Assembly (NCBI RefSeq): GCF_900199455.1
Contig: NZ_FZQR01000012.1
Location: 62,001 to 126,000, forward strand
Origin: Mesorhizobium carmichaelinearum
GTDB taxonomy: Bacteria; Pseudomonadota; Alphaproteobacteria; Rhizobiales; Rhizobiaceae
DNA: 64,000 bases
Direction: 5' to 3'
Position numbers and translations under genes: made by a program. Under the pieces are notes generated by a model. That model saw only the letters and a program-made list of their open reading frames with translations. It did no database searches and had not been told where the DNA came from. This document shows, one piece after another, positions 41,960-50,085 of this stretch; positions within the stretch are counted from its first letter, which is position 1; each line of letters starts with the position of its first letter.

Positions 41960-42223
41960 ATGAAGAAAATCATGACCATTCTGGTGCTGACGATGGCGTT
42001 GGGCGCGTGCTCGCAGACGGAAAAAGGCGCGGCTATCGGCGGACTGGGTGGCGCGGCGGTTGGTGCCGCGGTCGCCGGCGATCCGGTGCAAGGCGCGATT
42101 GTCGGAGGCGCTGTCGGTGCGGTGGCCGGGGCGCTGATCGGCCATGCCAGCGAAAGCGGCCAGTGCCGTTACCGCGACCGCCACGGGCGGGTCTATGTCG
42201 ACCGCTGCCCGAGTGGCTATTGA
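41960..42223 (+). CDS. glycine-zipper lipoprotein
   Basis: 87 residues. The signal peptide ends at a lipobox (MALGAC, Cys at about residue 17). The mature part is a glycine zipper: GAAIGGLGGAAVGAAVAGDPVQGAIVGGAVGAVAGALIGH, able to insert into or pack against membranes. A short Arg/Tyr/Cys tail follows (QCRYRDRHGRVYVDRCPSGY). AGAGGAAC precedes the ATG. It is an outer-membrane-associated protein of unknown role. A strong terminator follows. Confidence 0.88.
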   Translation: MKKIMTILVLTMALGACSQTEKGAAIGGLGGAAVGAAVAGDPVQGAIVGGAVGAVAGALIGHASESGQCRYRDRHGRVYVDRCPSGY

Positions 42224-42247
42224 GCGGCGACCAGCATTGAAAACAGC

Positions 42248-42275
42248 AAAACGGCGGGCACAGGCCCGCCGTTTT
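42248..42275. terminator. bidirectional intrinsic terminator
   Basis: AAAACGGCGGGC, ACAG, GCCCGCCGTTTT: a perfect 12-bp stem with A and T runs, between the convergent lipoprotein and hydrolase genes. Almost identical to the hairpin at 43180-43207. Confidence 0.92.
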
Positions 42276-42289
42276 CAATCGAAAACGAC

Positions 42290-43135
42290 CTACAGCAGTT
42301 CCCGGATCGACTCCCAAGCGTCGCGGCCGAGACGCGCATCGGCATGATCATTGCCGCCATGGGCGTGCGATCCCGATCGCGGCGTGGTTTCCCCTGGCAG
42401 GAGAATGCGGTGGCCGGCATCGGGGGTTGAAACGAGGCGCGTGGCCTTTCCGGCATCCTTTCGACGCCGGACGATCGACTGCGCAAAATCCAGGGATGGC
42501 CACAGCGCATCGTCGCCACCCGCGACGAGCACCATCTCCGCTACGGTTGCCTCGACGGGGATGGCGGCCCTGTCGGCTTCCCGTTTGAAGTTCGCCAGGC
42601 AGTGCTCGAAAAGTCCCCTGTAGGACATAAGGCCATCGACATAGCTCGCGTTCCAGTCCGGTTCGGTCGGAACAAAGGGGAGCGGGACCCCCTTCAGCGT
42701 CCATGACGATCGCTCGGGCCAACTGATGCCGTCGCGGCCCGGCCCGATATTGCCCCAAACCACCGATGTCGGGCTGATCGCGACCACGGCATCGATGCGC
42801 GGGTCGTGAACGGCCGCAAGCAGCGATGCCTCGGCGCCTTTGGAGGTGCCGACATAGACGATGCGCCGGCATCCCAGTGCGACAAGACAGTCCGTTGCCG
42901 CGAAAAACGTCTCTAGGGGGATTTCACAGATTCCAGGCACCTGGCCTTCGCCGCCGAACCACTGGAGCGCGAGCGCGGACACCCCTTCCCTGGCAAACAG
43001 CCGGGCGCGGGGGACGTCGACACGGCCGCTCGAGCCGCTCAGCACCACGACGCCCGTCGTGGTGTCAGGGCATCGCAAGAGCGTTCCGGCAACGCCGCCG
43101 GACAGGATTTCTTTCGTGACTGCCTGTTCGCCCAT
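42290..43135 (-). CDS. alpha/beta hydrolase (BAAT / acyl-CoA thioesterase C-terminal type)
   Basis: 281 residues. GVVVLSGSSGRVDVPRARLFAREGVSALALQWF, then IYVGTSKGAEASLL-like nucleophile elbow (seen as IVYVGTSKGAEAS), AISPTSVVWG and DALWPSLDFAQ with the acidic residue, and PDAGHRILLPG with the His. This is the BAAT/acyl-CoA thioester hydrolase C-terminal domain without the N-terminal immunoglobulin-like domain. Substrate unknown. The gene is bracketed by two near-identical terminator hairpins and separates rpsP from any rimM-trmD. Confidence 0.88.
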   Translation of the reverse strand: MGEQAVTKEILSGGVAGTLLRCPDTTTGVVVLSGSSGRVDVPRARLFAREGVSALALQWFGGEGQVPGICEIPLETFFAATDCLVALGCRRIVYVGTSKGAEASLLAAVHDPRIDAVVAISPTSVVWGNIGPGRDGISWPERSSWTLKGVPLPFVPTEPDWNASYVDGLMSYRGLFEHCLANFKREADRAAIPVEATVAEMVLVAGGDDALWPSLDFAQSIVRRRKDAGKATRLVSTPDAGHRILLPGETTPRSGSHAHGGNDHADARLGRDAWESIRELL

Positions 43136-43179
43136 CCGCTCCCATCAGTCTGAATGCCGTGGCACTGTCGGACAATAGC

Positions 43180-43207
43180 AAAACGGCGGGCACTGGCCCG
43201 CCGTTTT
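43180..43207. terminator. terminator after rpsP (near-copy of 42248-42275)
   Basis: AAAACGGCGGGC, ACTG, GCCCGCCGTTTT: a perfect 12-bp stem, differing from the other copy only in the loop. It lies 20 nt after the rpsP stop on the minus strand. Confidence 0.92.
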
Positions 43208-43227
43208 GTCGTTGCGATGAAGCGATA

Positions 43228-43629
43228 TTATTCGGCCGTGGCGGCTTCCGCCTCGGCCGGTGCCGCGGAAGCGGCCGCAACGGCGGCGGCAGCGTCTTCC
43301 TGCGCCTTCTTCAGCAGCGCGGCGCGTTCCTGCGCCTTCTTGCCCGGCTCGGCCTTCTTCGGGTTGGAGCGGGCGTCGCGCTTGGCAAGGCCGGCTTCGT
43401 CGAGGAAGCGCAGCACGCGGTCGGTCGGCTGGGCGCCGTGCGACAGCCAATGCTTGACACGGTCGGCGTCAACCTTGACGCGCTCGCCGTCCTTCGGCAG
43501 CAGCGGGTTCCACGAGCCGAGCGACTCGATGAACCGGCCGTCGCGCGGCGAACGGGCGTCGGCGACGACGACGTGGTAGTAAGGACGCTTCTTCGAGCCC
43601 GCACGGGCCAGTCTGATCTTCAGTGCCAT
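43228..43629 (-). CDS. rpsP: 30S ribosomal protein bS16
   Basis: 133 residues. MALKIRLARAGSKKRPYYHVVVADARSPRDGRFIESLGSWNPL is the bS16 core; the C-terminus has the Ala/Glu-rich extension common in Rhizobiales. It follows ffh and a chorismate mutase gene on the same strand, the conserved alphaproteobacterial order. The usual next genes rimM and trmD are absent; a terminator and a hydrolase gene come instead. Confidence 0.97.
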   Translation of the reverse strand: MALKIRLARAGSKKRPYYHVVVADARSPRDGRFIESLGSWNPLLPKDGERVKVDADRVKHWLSHGAQPTDRVLRFLDEAGLAKRDARSNPKKAEPGKKAQERAALLKKAQEDAAAAVAAASAAPAEAEAATAE

Positions 43630-43681
43630 TTTCTTTTCTCCTAAAAGCTCTGATTTCGTTTGATATGTTTGACTGAGATTT

Positions 43682-44008
43682 TCAGCCGGTTTTCATCACG
43701 CCGTTGGCAGCGGCGATCTGTTCGTGGTGACGGATCACTTCGCGGACGACGAAGTTGAGGAATTTTTCCGCGAAATCGGGATCGAGATGCGCGTCCTTGG
43801 CCAGCTGGCGCAGACGGGCGATCTGCTGCTGCTCGCGCGCCGGGTCGGCCGGCGGCAGGCCATGTTCGGCCTTCAGCACGCCGACCGCTTTGGTGCAGCG
43901 AAAGCGCTCGGCCAGCATGTGGATGAGGGCGGCATCGATGTTGTCGATCGAAGCGCGGTAGCCAGCCAGGATGGCGCGGGCGTCGGTCATGTCCTTTTCT
44001 TCGTTCAT
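43682..44008 (-). CDS. chorismate mutase (AroQ class)
   Basis: 108 residues, all-helical AroQ fold. ARAILAGYRASIDNIDAALIHMLAERFRCTKAVGVLKAEHGLPPADPAREQQQI has the active-site Arg, Arg/Lys and Glu positions, and a C-terminal helix carries VVREVIRHHEQIA. It converts chorismate to prephenate for Phe and Tyr. Starts possible at 44020 (GTG), 44008 (ATG) and 43990 (ATG); I chose 44008. It sits between ffh and rpsP, as in related genomes. Confidence 0.92.
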   Translation of the reverse strand: MNEEKDMTDARAILAGYRASIDNIDAALIHMLAERFRCTKAVGVLKAEHGLPPADPAREQQQIARLRQLAKDAHLDPDFAEKFLNFVVREVIRHHEQIAAANGVMKTG

Positions 44009-44016
44009 CCGTATTC

Positions 44017-45618
44017 TCACTTCTTCTTGCCAAGGCCCGGCAGTCCGCCTCCGCCGAGGCCGGGAAGCCCCGGAAGTTTCATGCCACCGGGCAGGCCGGG
44101 CAGGCCACCGCCGCCGGGAAGGCCACCAGGCAGACCCTTCATGCCGCCGAGGCCGGCGGCCTGCGCCTGCTTCTGCAAGGCTTCGAGCTGCTTGGGGTCC
44201 ATCTTGGAGAGATCGGGCATGCCGCCCATGCCACCCATACCGCCGGGCATCATGCCGCCGAGGCCCATCTTGGAGGCCAAGCCGCCCATCATGCCGCGCA
44301 TCAGGCCGCCGCCTTTGCCCTTGCCGCCCATCGCCTTCATCATGTCGGCCATGCCGCGATGCATCTTCAAGAGCTTGTTGATCTCGGCGGCATCGGTGCC
44401 GGAGCCGGCGGCGATGCGCTTCTTGCGCGAGTGTTTCAGAATATCGGGATTGGCGCGCTCGGCCTTGGTCATCGAGGAGATGATGGCGAGCTGGCGACCG
44501 AACATCTTGTCGTCGAGGCCGGCGGCGGCCATCTGGTCCTTCATCTTGCCCATGCCGGGCATCATGCCCATGATGCCGCCCATGCCGCCCATTTTCGACA
44601 TCTGCTGAAGCTGCTGGGCGAGGTCGTTCAGGTCGAACTTGCCCGACTGCATCTTCTTGGCCATCGCCGCCGCCTGCTCGGCGTCGATGTTTTCGGCGGC
44701 CTTTTCGACGAGGCTGACGATGTCGCCCATGCCGAGGATGCGGTCGGCGATGCGCTTGGGGTGGAATTCCTCCAGCCCGTCCATCTTTTCGCCGGTGCCG
44801 ATCAGCTTGATCGGCTTGCCGGTGACGGCGCGCATCGAAAGCGCCGCACCGCCACGGCCGTCGCCGTCCATGCGGGTCAGCACAAGCCCGGTGATGCCGA
44901 CGCGCTCGTCGAAACTCTTGGCCAGGTTGACGGCGTCCTGGCCGGTCAGCGAATCCGCGACCAACAGGATCTCGTGCGGGCTCGACACCTTCTTGATGTC
45001 GGCCATCTCGACCATCAGCGGCTCGTCGATATGGGTGCGGCCGGCGGTGTCGAGGATGACGACGTCATGGCCGCCGAGCTTGGCGGCCTGCACGGCGCGC
45101 TTGGCGATGTCGACCGGGTTCTGGCCAGCAATAATCGGCAGCGTCGCGACCTTGACCTGCTCGCCGAGCTGGCGCAGCTGCTCTTGCGCGGCAGGCCGCC
45201 GCGTGTCGAGCGAGGCCATCAGGACCTTCTTGTTCTGGCGCTCGCTCAGCCGCTTGGCGATCTTGGCCGACGTGGTCGTCTTGCCGGAGCCCTGCAGGCC
45301 GACCATCATGATCACGACAGGGGCCGGCGCGTTGAGGTCGATGGCGACGCCTTCGGCGCCCAGCATGTCGACCAGCTCGTCATGGACGATCTTGACGACC
45401 ATCTGGCCAGGCTTGATCGACTTCAGCACCGCGGCGCCGACAGCCTTCTCGCGCACCTTGTCGGTGAAGGAGCGCACCACTTCCAGCGCGACGTCAGCCT
45501 CGAGCAGCGCACGGCGCACCTCGCGCAGCGCCGCCGAGACATCAGCCTCGGACAGCGCGCCGCGGCCGGTGAGGCCGTTCAGGATGGAGCCAAGACGCTC
45601 CTGCAGCGATTCAAACAT
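44017..45618 (-). CDS. ffh: signal recognition particle protein Ffh
   Basis: 533 residues. Ffh binds signal sequences of nascent membrane proteins and, with FtsY, targets ribosomes to the membrane. N domain MFESLQERLGSILNGLTGRGALSE; GTPase motifs VGLQGSGKTTTSAKIA, DTRRPAAQEQL, DTAGRTHIDEPLM and TRMDGDGRGGAAL; Met-rich M domain with SMTKAERANPDILKHSRKKRIAAGSG. The C-terminal 90 residues are an unusual Gly/Met/Pro-rich tail (GGMMPGGMGGMGGMPDL, LPGGLPGGGGLPGLPGG). It is the first gene of the unit with chorismate mutase and rpsP. Confidence 0.97.
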   Translation of the reverse strand: MFESLQERLGSILNGLTGRGALSEADVSAALREVRRALLEADVALEVVRSFTDKVREKAVGAAVLKSIKPGQMVVKIVHDELVDMLGAEGVAIDLNAPAPVVIMMVGLQGSGKTTTSAKIAKRLSERQNKKVLMASLDTRRPAAQEQLRQLGEQVKVATLPIIAGQNPVDIAKRAVQAAKLGGHDVVILDTAGRTHIDEPLMVEMADIKKVSSPHEILLVADSLTGQDAVNLAKSFDERVGITGLVLTRMDGDGRGGAALSMRAVTGKPIKLIGTGEKMDGLEEFHPKRIADRILGMGDIVSLVEKAAENIDAEQAAAMAKKMQSGKFDLNDLAQQLQQMSKMGGMGGIMGMMPGMGKMKDQMAAAGLDDKMFGRQLAIISSMTKAERANPDILKHSRKKRIAAGSGTDAAEINKLLKMHRGMADMMKAMGGKGKGGGLMRGMMGGLASKMGLGGMMPGGMGGMGGMPDLSKMDPKQLEALQKQAQAAGLGGMKGLPGGLPGGGGLPGLPGGMKLPGLPGLGGGGLPGLGKKK

Positions 45619-45839
45619 TCTGTTTCCTTTTCCCTGGCACCCGGATGGTGCCCGAGAGGTAATGCGTTCGCGCCAACTGTCCAATCAAAAGCAAAGCCCA
45701 AAACCAAAAAGCACCCGGGGGCGCTCAGCGCTGCCGGGTGTTGGCCTCCAGGATCTCTTTACAGCACCCACCTCAAAGAGGCTTCGGCGTCCTGGTCGGC
45801 TTGCTCGGAGGGATACTCGTCGCGGGATTCGGGGCGTGT

Positions 45840-46016
45840 AGACAGGAAATCGACCGAAGAGTCAAGGTCTGGGCCGGATCGGTAGTGTCTCCTGCAATGG
45901 CCGCTGGCGTATCGCAGACGCTCTGGTCAATGGAAGACCTTTGCGAGAAGATGGACGCCGTTGCACCGAAGCCGGGCAAGCGTAGCCCTTACAAGAAACG
46001 GGTAGCATGCGCATAG
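45840..46016 (+). pseudogene. IS1-family-like transposase, C-terminal fragment
   Basis: VWAGSVVSPAMAAGVSQTLWSMEDLCEKMDAVAPKPGKRSPYKKR resembles the conserved C-terminus of IS1-type transposases (TPAMAAG, LW-x-x-ED-[IL], PKPGKRGPYKK). Nothing of the catalytic domain is present upstream, so only the 3' end remains. The surrounding DNA is A+T-richer than the chromosome. The fragment overlaps the start of the next gene. The identification is by memory of the family signature. Confidence 0.5.
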
Positions 46017-46429
46017 AGTTCTATGGACTACATCTTGATCTATCTTCGGATTGGGCTGACATAACAGACGATGTGCCAGAGGGTGTACCAACCCTCGCTC
46101 GCCCCTCAGGAATTGGAGCGTTTCAGTTCACGATTGCCCGCTATGCCGGAGGCAGACATCCGCGAGTCAGTATAGTTGCACTGCGAAGCGTGCTCGCGGA
46201 GTTTTGCGGAAAGCATGCCCGAGTGTTTGACGATCCGGTTACAAACATGGGCAAGGTGTTTTCTGTTGGGTGTGTGTCCCACGATCTCAGTGAGACACTT
46301 GGAGTATGGTACGTCTCCAACGGAAGTGACGTCGTTTTGGCCACCTACCTCGCCTTGTCCGTCAATAGTCCAGAGGTGGCGTCAGAGTTGGCTGAAGTCA
46401 GGCAATCGATAGCGACTGTGGATTTTTGA
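46007..46429 (+). CDS. hypothetical protein in an A+T-richer patch
   Basis: 140 residues, no family recognised. LHLDLSSDWADITDDVPEGVPTLARPSGIGAFQFTIARY, VLAEFCGKHARVFDDPVTN, VWYVSNGSDVVLATYLAL and VASELAEVRQSIATVDF suggest a compact alpha/beta domain. There is no signal peptide or membrane segment. The ATG lies within the end of the transposase fragment (10-nt overlap). Base composition near 50 percent G+C and the adjoining IS scar suggest acquisition by transfer. Small A+T-rich orphans of this size are sometimes immunity proteins, but nothing here proves it. Confidence 0.6.
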   Translation: MRIEFYGLHLDLSSDWADITDDVPEGVPTLARPSGIGAFQFTIARYAGGRHPRVSIVALRSVLAEFCGKHARVFDDPVTNMGKVFSVGCVSHDLSETLGVWYVSNGSDVVLATYLALSVNSPEVASELAEVRQSIATVDF

Positions 46430-46594
46430 CGGTCCGAGAATTTCAAACTGAGACACTACCGCCAACTCGCACCGCGATCAGGCCGTGCTCTTGGCGTCCT
46501 CTAGCCTATGGCCTCGGCAATCGGAATTGTTTCCGTCAGGATTCGACTATCCCAGTTGTCGCCAGCGGCCGCGGTCGCGACCGCTGGTTCTCCG

Positions 46595-47200
46595 TCAACG
46601 CACCACGTACATGATGCGCCGTGTCTGCGGATCGATCAGCGCCGGCTGACCGTTCACGTAGACATAGCGGTAGTTGTAGTCGGGGATTTCGCGCAGCTCG
46701 ACCGTGTCGGGCAAGGTCGCGCCGGTCACCACCTCGCCGTCGAGATAGACGGGGTCGAGGCGATGCGTATCGACATAGGTGCGGACTTCGGTGGGAGGCG
46801 GGGGAAAGACGTCCTCGGCCGGCTCGCCGGCGACGATCGCCCCGGTATAGTCGGTCGAATAATTGCCGATGTCTTCCGGCGGCGAGACGATGGCAACGCT
46901 GGAGCCGTGCGGACGCTGCGTCAGCACCACCCGGCTGCCGCTGAAATCGGCCGTCACATAGTCGGAATAGACCCAACCCTGGCCGCCGGCTTCGGCGATG
47001 GTGCACCATTTGCTGTTTTCGATGCAGCCATTGAGCGTCGCCGACTGGCCGGCGGCGAGCACGCCGATAACAGGATATTGCGGGCCGGGGCCGGCGCGCA
47101 CGTTGAGATCGGTGACGGCCGAGACGGCGGTGTCGGCAAACGCGGCACCCGACATCACGGTCATCATCCCGGCGATTGCGGGAAACAATAGGGATTTCAT
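46595..47200 (-). CDS. SH3 / DUF1236 secreted protein
   Basis: 201 residues. The signal peptide MKSLLFPAIAGMMTVMSGAAFA precedes a bacterial SH3 domain (VTDLNVRAGPGPQYPVIGVLAAGQSATLNGCIENSKWCTIAEAGGQGWVYSDYVTADF) and a C-terminal DUF1236 domain ending YVYVNGQPALIDPQTRRIMYVV. This combination is common in Rhizobiales periplasmic proteins. GGAGAG precedes the ATG at 47200. It may bind cell wall or protein ligands; the function is unknown. Confidence 0.9.
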   Translation of the reverse strand: MKSLLFPAIAGMMTVMSGAAFADTAVSAVTDLNVRAGPGPQYPVIGVLAAGQSATLNGCIENSKWCTIAEAGGQGWVYSDYVTADFSGSRVVLTQRPHGSSVAIVSPPEDIGNYSTDYTGAIVAGEPAEDVFPPPPTEVRTYVDTHRLDPVYLDGEVVTGATLPDTVELREIPDYNYRYVYVNGQPALIDPQTRRIMYVVR

Positions 47201-47264
47201 GGTTTTCTCTCCGTTTTCATGGTCCCTCGGGGGTGAGAACGGGGCAGCGGCGCATGCGTTCCGG

Positions 47265-48362
47265 CTAAAACGCCGGCGCCAACTCACGATTTGTTCGCGC
47301 GTCTTTCGGCAGGCCGGTCAAAAGCTCGTGAACGAAGGCCAGTTTTCGCGCCGTAACGTCCGAAATGACGAAGGGATAGAGGTCGGGCAGGCCCATGCAG
47401 CGGTTGATCGAGTTGGAGGCCTCCGACAGTACCAGCCAGCGCGCCAGGACCTTTTCGAAGGGCTCGGGCGTGTTGGCTGGCTCCGAAGGGGCGGCCTGCA
47501 GTTCGCCGCCGGTGTCGCCGCGCGGCAAATCGTTGGCCTCCACCGTCTCCAGTCGGCCGAGCGGGAAGTTCAGCGCATGGACCATCTCCAGCGTGTCGGT
47601 GATGTGCAGATGGTGGGCCCAGGTTTCGGCCCAGTCCTCCCAGGGATGCGAGGTGGCATAGGCCGAGATGTGGTTTTGCTGCCAGTCGGGTGGCGCGCCA
47701 TTGGCGTAATGGGCCTTAAGCGCCTGCTCGTAGTCGGCGCGGTCGTCGCCGAACAGAGCGCGGAAAGCGTCCAGCCTTCGCGCATCGTCGCGGATCAGGC
47801 GGTCCCAGTAGTAGTGGCCGAGCTCGTGGCGGAAATGGCCGAGCAGCGTCCGGTAATTCTCACCCATCTCGATGCGGCGCTTCTCGCGCTCGGCTGAATC
47901 GGCCTCGGCGACGTTGAGCGTGATCAGGCCATTGTCATGGCCGGTCAGGATGCGTTCGCCCCCCGGACCGCCACCGATCGGATCGGCGAGGAAGTCGAAG
48001 GCGAGGCCCACCTCGTCCGTCGGGCCCTGCTTGGGAGCCACCGGCAGGCCGAAGGCGAGCAGCGAATAGATGGCGCGCTTCTTCGCCGCCTCGACCCGGA
48101 TCCAGCGGCGGCGGTTGCCGTCGACGGAGAGATCGGGGATCAGCTGGTTCAGCCCGCAGGCGCGGCAAAAACCCTGCCCCGGTTCGGCCATCCAGTTGCA
48201 GGCGCATTCATCGGCATTGGTGCACTGGAAGATGCCGTCGACACCCGACAGGGCAAAGCGGGCATGTTCGGGATCGTAGAGCACGAGGCTGGAGCAATTC
48301 AGGCACTGCGCGTTCTCGAAGTAGAGACGGTGGCCGCAATGCGGGCAGTCGAAGAGTTTCAT
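47265..48362 (-). CDS. putative zinc-binding metallopeptidase with N-terminal zinc ribbons
   Basis: 365 residues. It starts with CPHCGHRLYFENAQCLNCSS (rubredoxin-like ribbon), then CTNADECACNWM and FCRACGLNQLIPDLS, further Cys pairs. The catalytic motif is FRHELGHYYWDRLI (HExxH). DWAETWAHHLHITDTLEMV supplies a possible third ligand. The pattern matches the putative zinc-binding peptidase family of unknown substrates. No signal peptide; cytosolic. Confidence 0.9.
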   Translation of the reverse strand: MKLFDCPHCGHRLYFENAQCLNCSSLVLYDPEHARFALSGVDGIFQCTNADECACNWMAEPGQGFCRACGLNQLIPDLSVDGNRRRWIRVEAAKKRAIYSLLAFGLPVAPKQGPTDEVGLAFDFLADPIGGGPGGERILTGHDNGLITLNVAEADSAEREKRRIEMGENYRTLLGHFRHELGHYYWDRLIRDDARRLDAFRALFGDDRADYEQALKAHYANGAPPDWQQNHISAYATSHPWEDWAETWAHHLHITDTLEMVHALNFPLGRLETVEANDLPRGDTGGELQAAPSEPANTPEPFEKVLARWLVLSEASNSINRCMGLPDLYPFVISDVTARKLAFVHELLTGLPKDARTNRELAPAF

Positions 48363-48659
48363 GTCGGTCTCAAACCATCAGAGCCAGCATATAGGTGTCA
48401 GGCGGCAGCTGCCCAACGCCAATCGCCAGAGGGCGTTCCGCATGTCTCGAAGCAATTTCGCCGCAAGTTGGGCGGCGACCTGTCTTGCGACCGCTTCGCC
48501 GCCGCAGGTCCCATGGCTATTTCGACCCCGCCACAATAATCACTTGATCGTAGGCAAATTCCCCGGCATTCGCCAGCATCGTGCCGCGGACGGTGACAAA
48601 TGCTCGTTTCGCTGGCAAATTCGCAGATGGGACGTGAATCAGGCAACCAGGAGAACAAC

Positions 48660-49457
48660 ATGGCATTTCTTGCCAAGGGTAGGATTTTAGCGGCAGCGGT
48701 GGTGGCTGTGCTGGGGCTGGCGACGGGTGCACAGGCGGCGCCCAGTTGCGGCAAGACCGGCGCCGGCTTCGATGCCTGGAAACAGGATTTTGCCGCGGAC
48801 GCCAAGTCCGAAGGTGTCGGTTCGAAGGGTCTGGCCGCACTGGCCGGTGCGACCTATGCAACCAGGACGATCTCGGCCGACCGCGCCATCCACAAGGCCT
48901 TCAGCGGCTCGGTGGACGATTTCATGAAGCGCCGTGGTGGGGCGGCGATCATTTCCAAGGGTCGGTCGCTGAAGAAGTCGAACGCGGCGCTGTTCAGCCA
49001 GATCGAACAGAACTACGGCGTGTCGCCGGGTGTGCTGCTTGCTATCTGGGGCATGGAGACCGGCTTCGGCGCTTCCATGGGCAACCAGAATACGGTCTCG
49101 GCCATTTTGACGCTTGCTTATGACTGCCGCCGCCCGGCCTATTTTCATCCGCATGCCATTGCGGCCCTGAAGCTGGTCGATCGCGGCGCGTTGACCGCCT
49201 CGTCGGTCGGCGCCATGCATGGCGAGGTTGGCCATACGCAGTTCCTGCCTGGAAATGTCTTGAAATATGCAGTCGGCAGCGGAAACCTGCGCGACAAGGC
49301 GACAGCGCTGGCTTCCACCGCCAACTTCCTCAAGGGCCATGGCTGGCGGGCCGGCGCGAGCGCGAGCGCGAATATGGGCGCGATTGCCGGCTGGAATTCC
49401 GCAAGCGTCTATCAGCAGGCCATCGCCCGCATCGCCGACGCGATCGACGGCGGCTGA
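48660..49457 (+). CDS. lytic murein transglycosylase (MltB-like)
   Basis: 265 residues. The signal peptide (RILAAAVVAVLGLATGAQA) is followed by FDAWKQDFAADAKSEGVGSKGLAAL and the SLT-2 catalytic region GVSPGVLLAIWGMETGFGASMGNQNTVSAILTLAYDCRRPAYF with the catalytic Glu in METGFG. Then GAMHGEVGHTQFLPGNVLKYAVG and ANFLKGHGWR follow. Lytic transglycosylases cleave the glycan strands of peptidoglycan in the periplasm. The C-terminal peptidoglycan-binding domain is absent. Monocistronic, with its own terminator. Confidence 0.93.
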   Translation: MAFLAKGRILAAAVVAVLGLATGAQAAPSCGKTGAGFDAWKQDFAADAKSEGVGSKGLAALAGATYATRTISADRAIHKAFSGSVDDFMKRRGGAAIISKGRSLKKSNAALFSQIEQNYGVSPGVLLAIWGMETGFGASMGNQNTVSAILTLAYDCRRPAYFHPHAIAALKLVDRGALTASSVGAMHGEVGHTQFLPGNVLKYAVGSGNLRDKATALASTANFLKGHGWRAGASASANMGAIAGWNSASVYQQAIARIADAIDGG

Positions 49458-49476
49458 TTGAACCCTCTGTTCGACG

Positions 49477-49505
49477 AAAAGCCCGGCCATGCGCCGGGCT
49501 TTTTG
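49477..49505 (+). terminator. intrinsic terminator after the lytic transglycosylase
   Basis: AAAAGCCCGG, CCATGCG, CCGGGCTTTTT: a 10-bp stem followed by a T run, 20 nt after the stop. Confidence 0.9.
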
Positions 49506-49535
49506 TTGATGGAACGGGACCGCCGCGTCTGGTCC

Positions 49536-50078
49536 CTATTTTACGTCAATCGCGTAGGAGCAGCCGGCCAGCGTCTTGCCGGGATGGGTATCGACGGTCG
49601 AGACATTGAGCGTGATGCGCGTGGCAAGACTGACGCCGCCGGTGTCCTCGGTGCTTTCGGCCACGACCTTCTCGCCCAGGAATTTGTCCTGCGTCGAGAC
49701 CGTCGCCGGGACGTCGAGCTGCCGGGCAAGGTCGGGCGCGGCAATGCCGTCAAGCACGGCCATCGGCCCTGTCGCGGTGAAGACGATTGTCGCCGTCTCA
49801 CGCCCGAAGACATGGATCGGGGCAGGCAGTAGATACTGCCGCAGGAAGGCATTGCCTGACGGCACCTCTTTCCAGCCCAGCGTGCTGGCCGCGCCGGGAT
49901 CACCGGCCAGCCAAAGGGCATAGCCAGTATAGGCCGACAGGTCGGCCCTGCACTCGATCAGCGCGGCAAGGTCGAGCGAGGCGGGATCATAGTCGTCGGC
50001 TTTGGCAACAGCCAAACTCGCCAGGACAGCCAAGGCGGGCAGGAAACCGATTCCAGGAGTGACCGAGCGCCTGGACAC
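49536..50078 (-). CDS. hypothetical secreted protein
   Basis: 180 residues, no family recognised. A signal peptide (GIGFLPALAVLASLAVAKA) precedes a mature chain with LAALIECRADLSAYTGYALWLAGD, FGRETATIVFTATGPMAVLDG, and two cysteines that could form a disulfide (Cys in ECRADL and AGCSYAIDVK at the end). Probably periplasmic. It lies 7 nt downstream of the repeat lipoprotein on the same strand, so the two may be co-expressed. Confidence 0.75.
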   Translation of the reverse strand: MSRRSVTPGIGFLPALAVLASLAVAKADDYDPASLDLAALIECRADLSAYTGYALWLAGDPGAASTLGWKEVPSGNAFLRQYLLPAPIHVFGRETATIVFTATGPMAVLDGIAAPDLARQLDVPATVSTQDKFLGEKVVAESTEDTGGVSLATRITLNVSTVDTHPGKTLAGCSYAIDVK

Positions 50079-50085
50079 ATCACTG

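Noticed and set aside
45711..45740. CACCCGG/CCGGGTG inverted repeat upstream of ffh as a riboswitch or small RNA
   Set aside because: A single short stem with a 16-nt loop and no conserved core; nothing beyond a hairpin can be supported.
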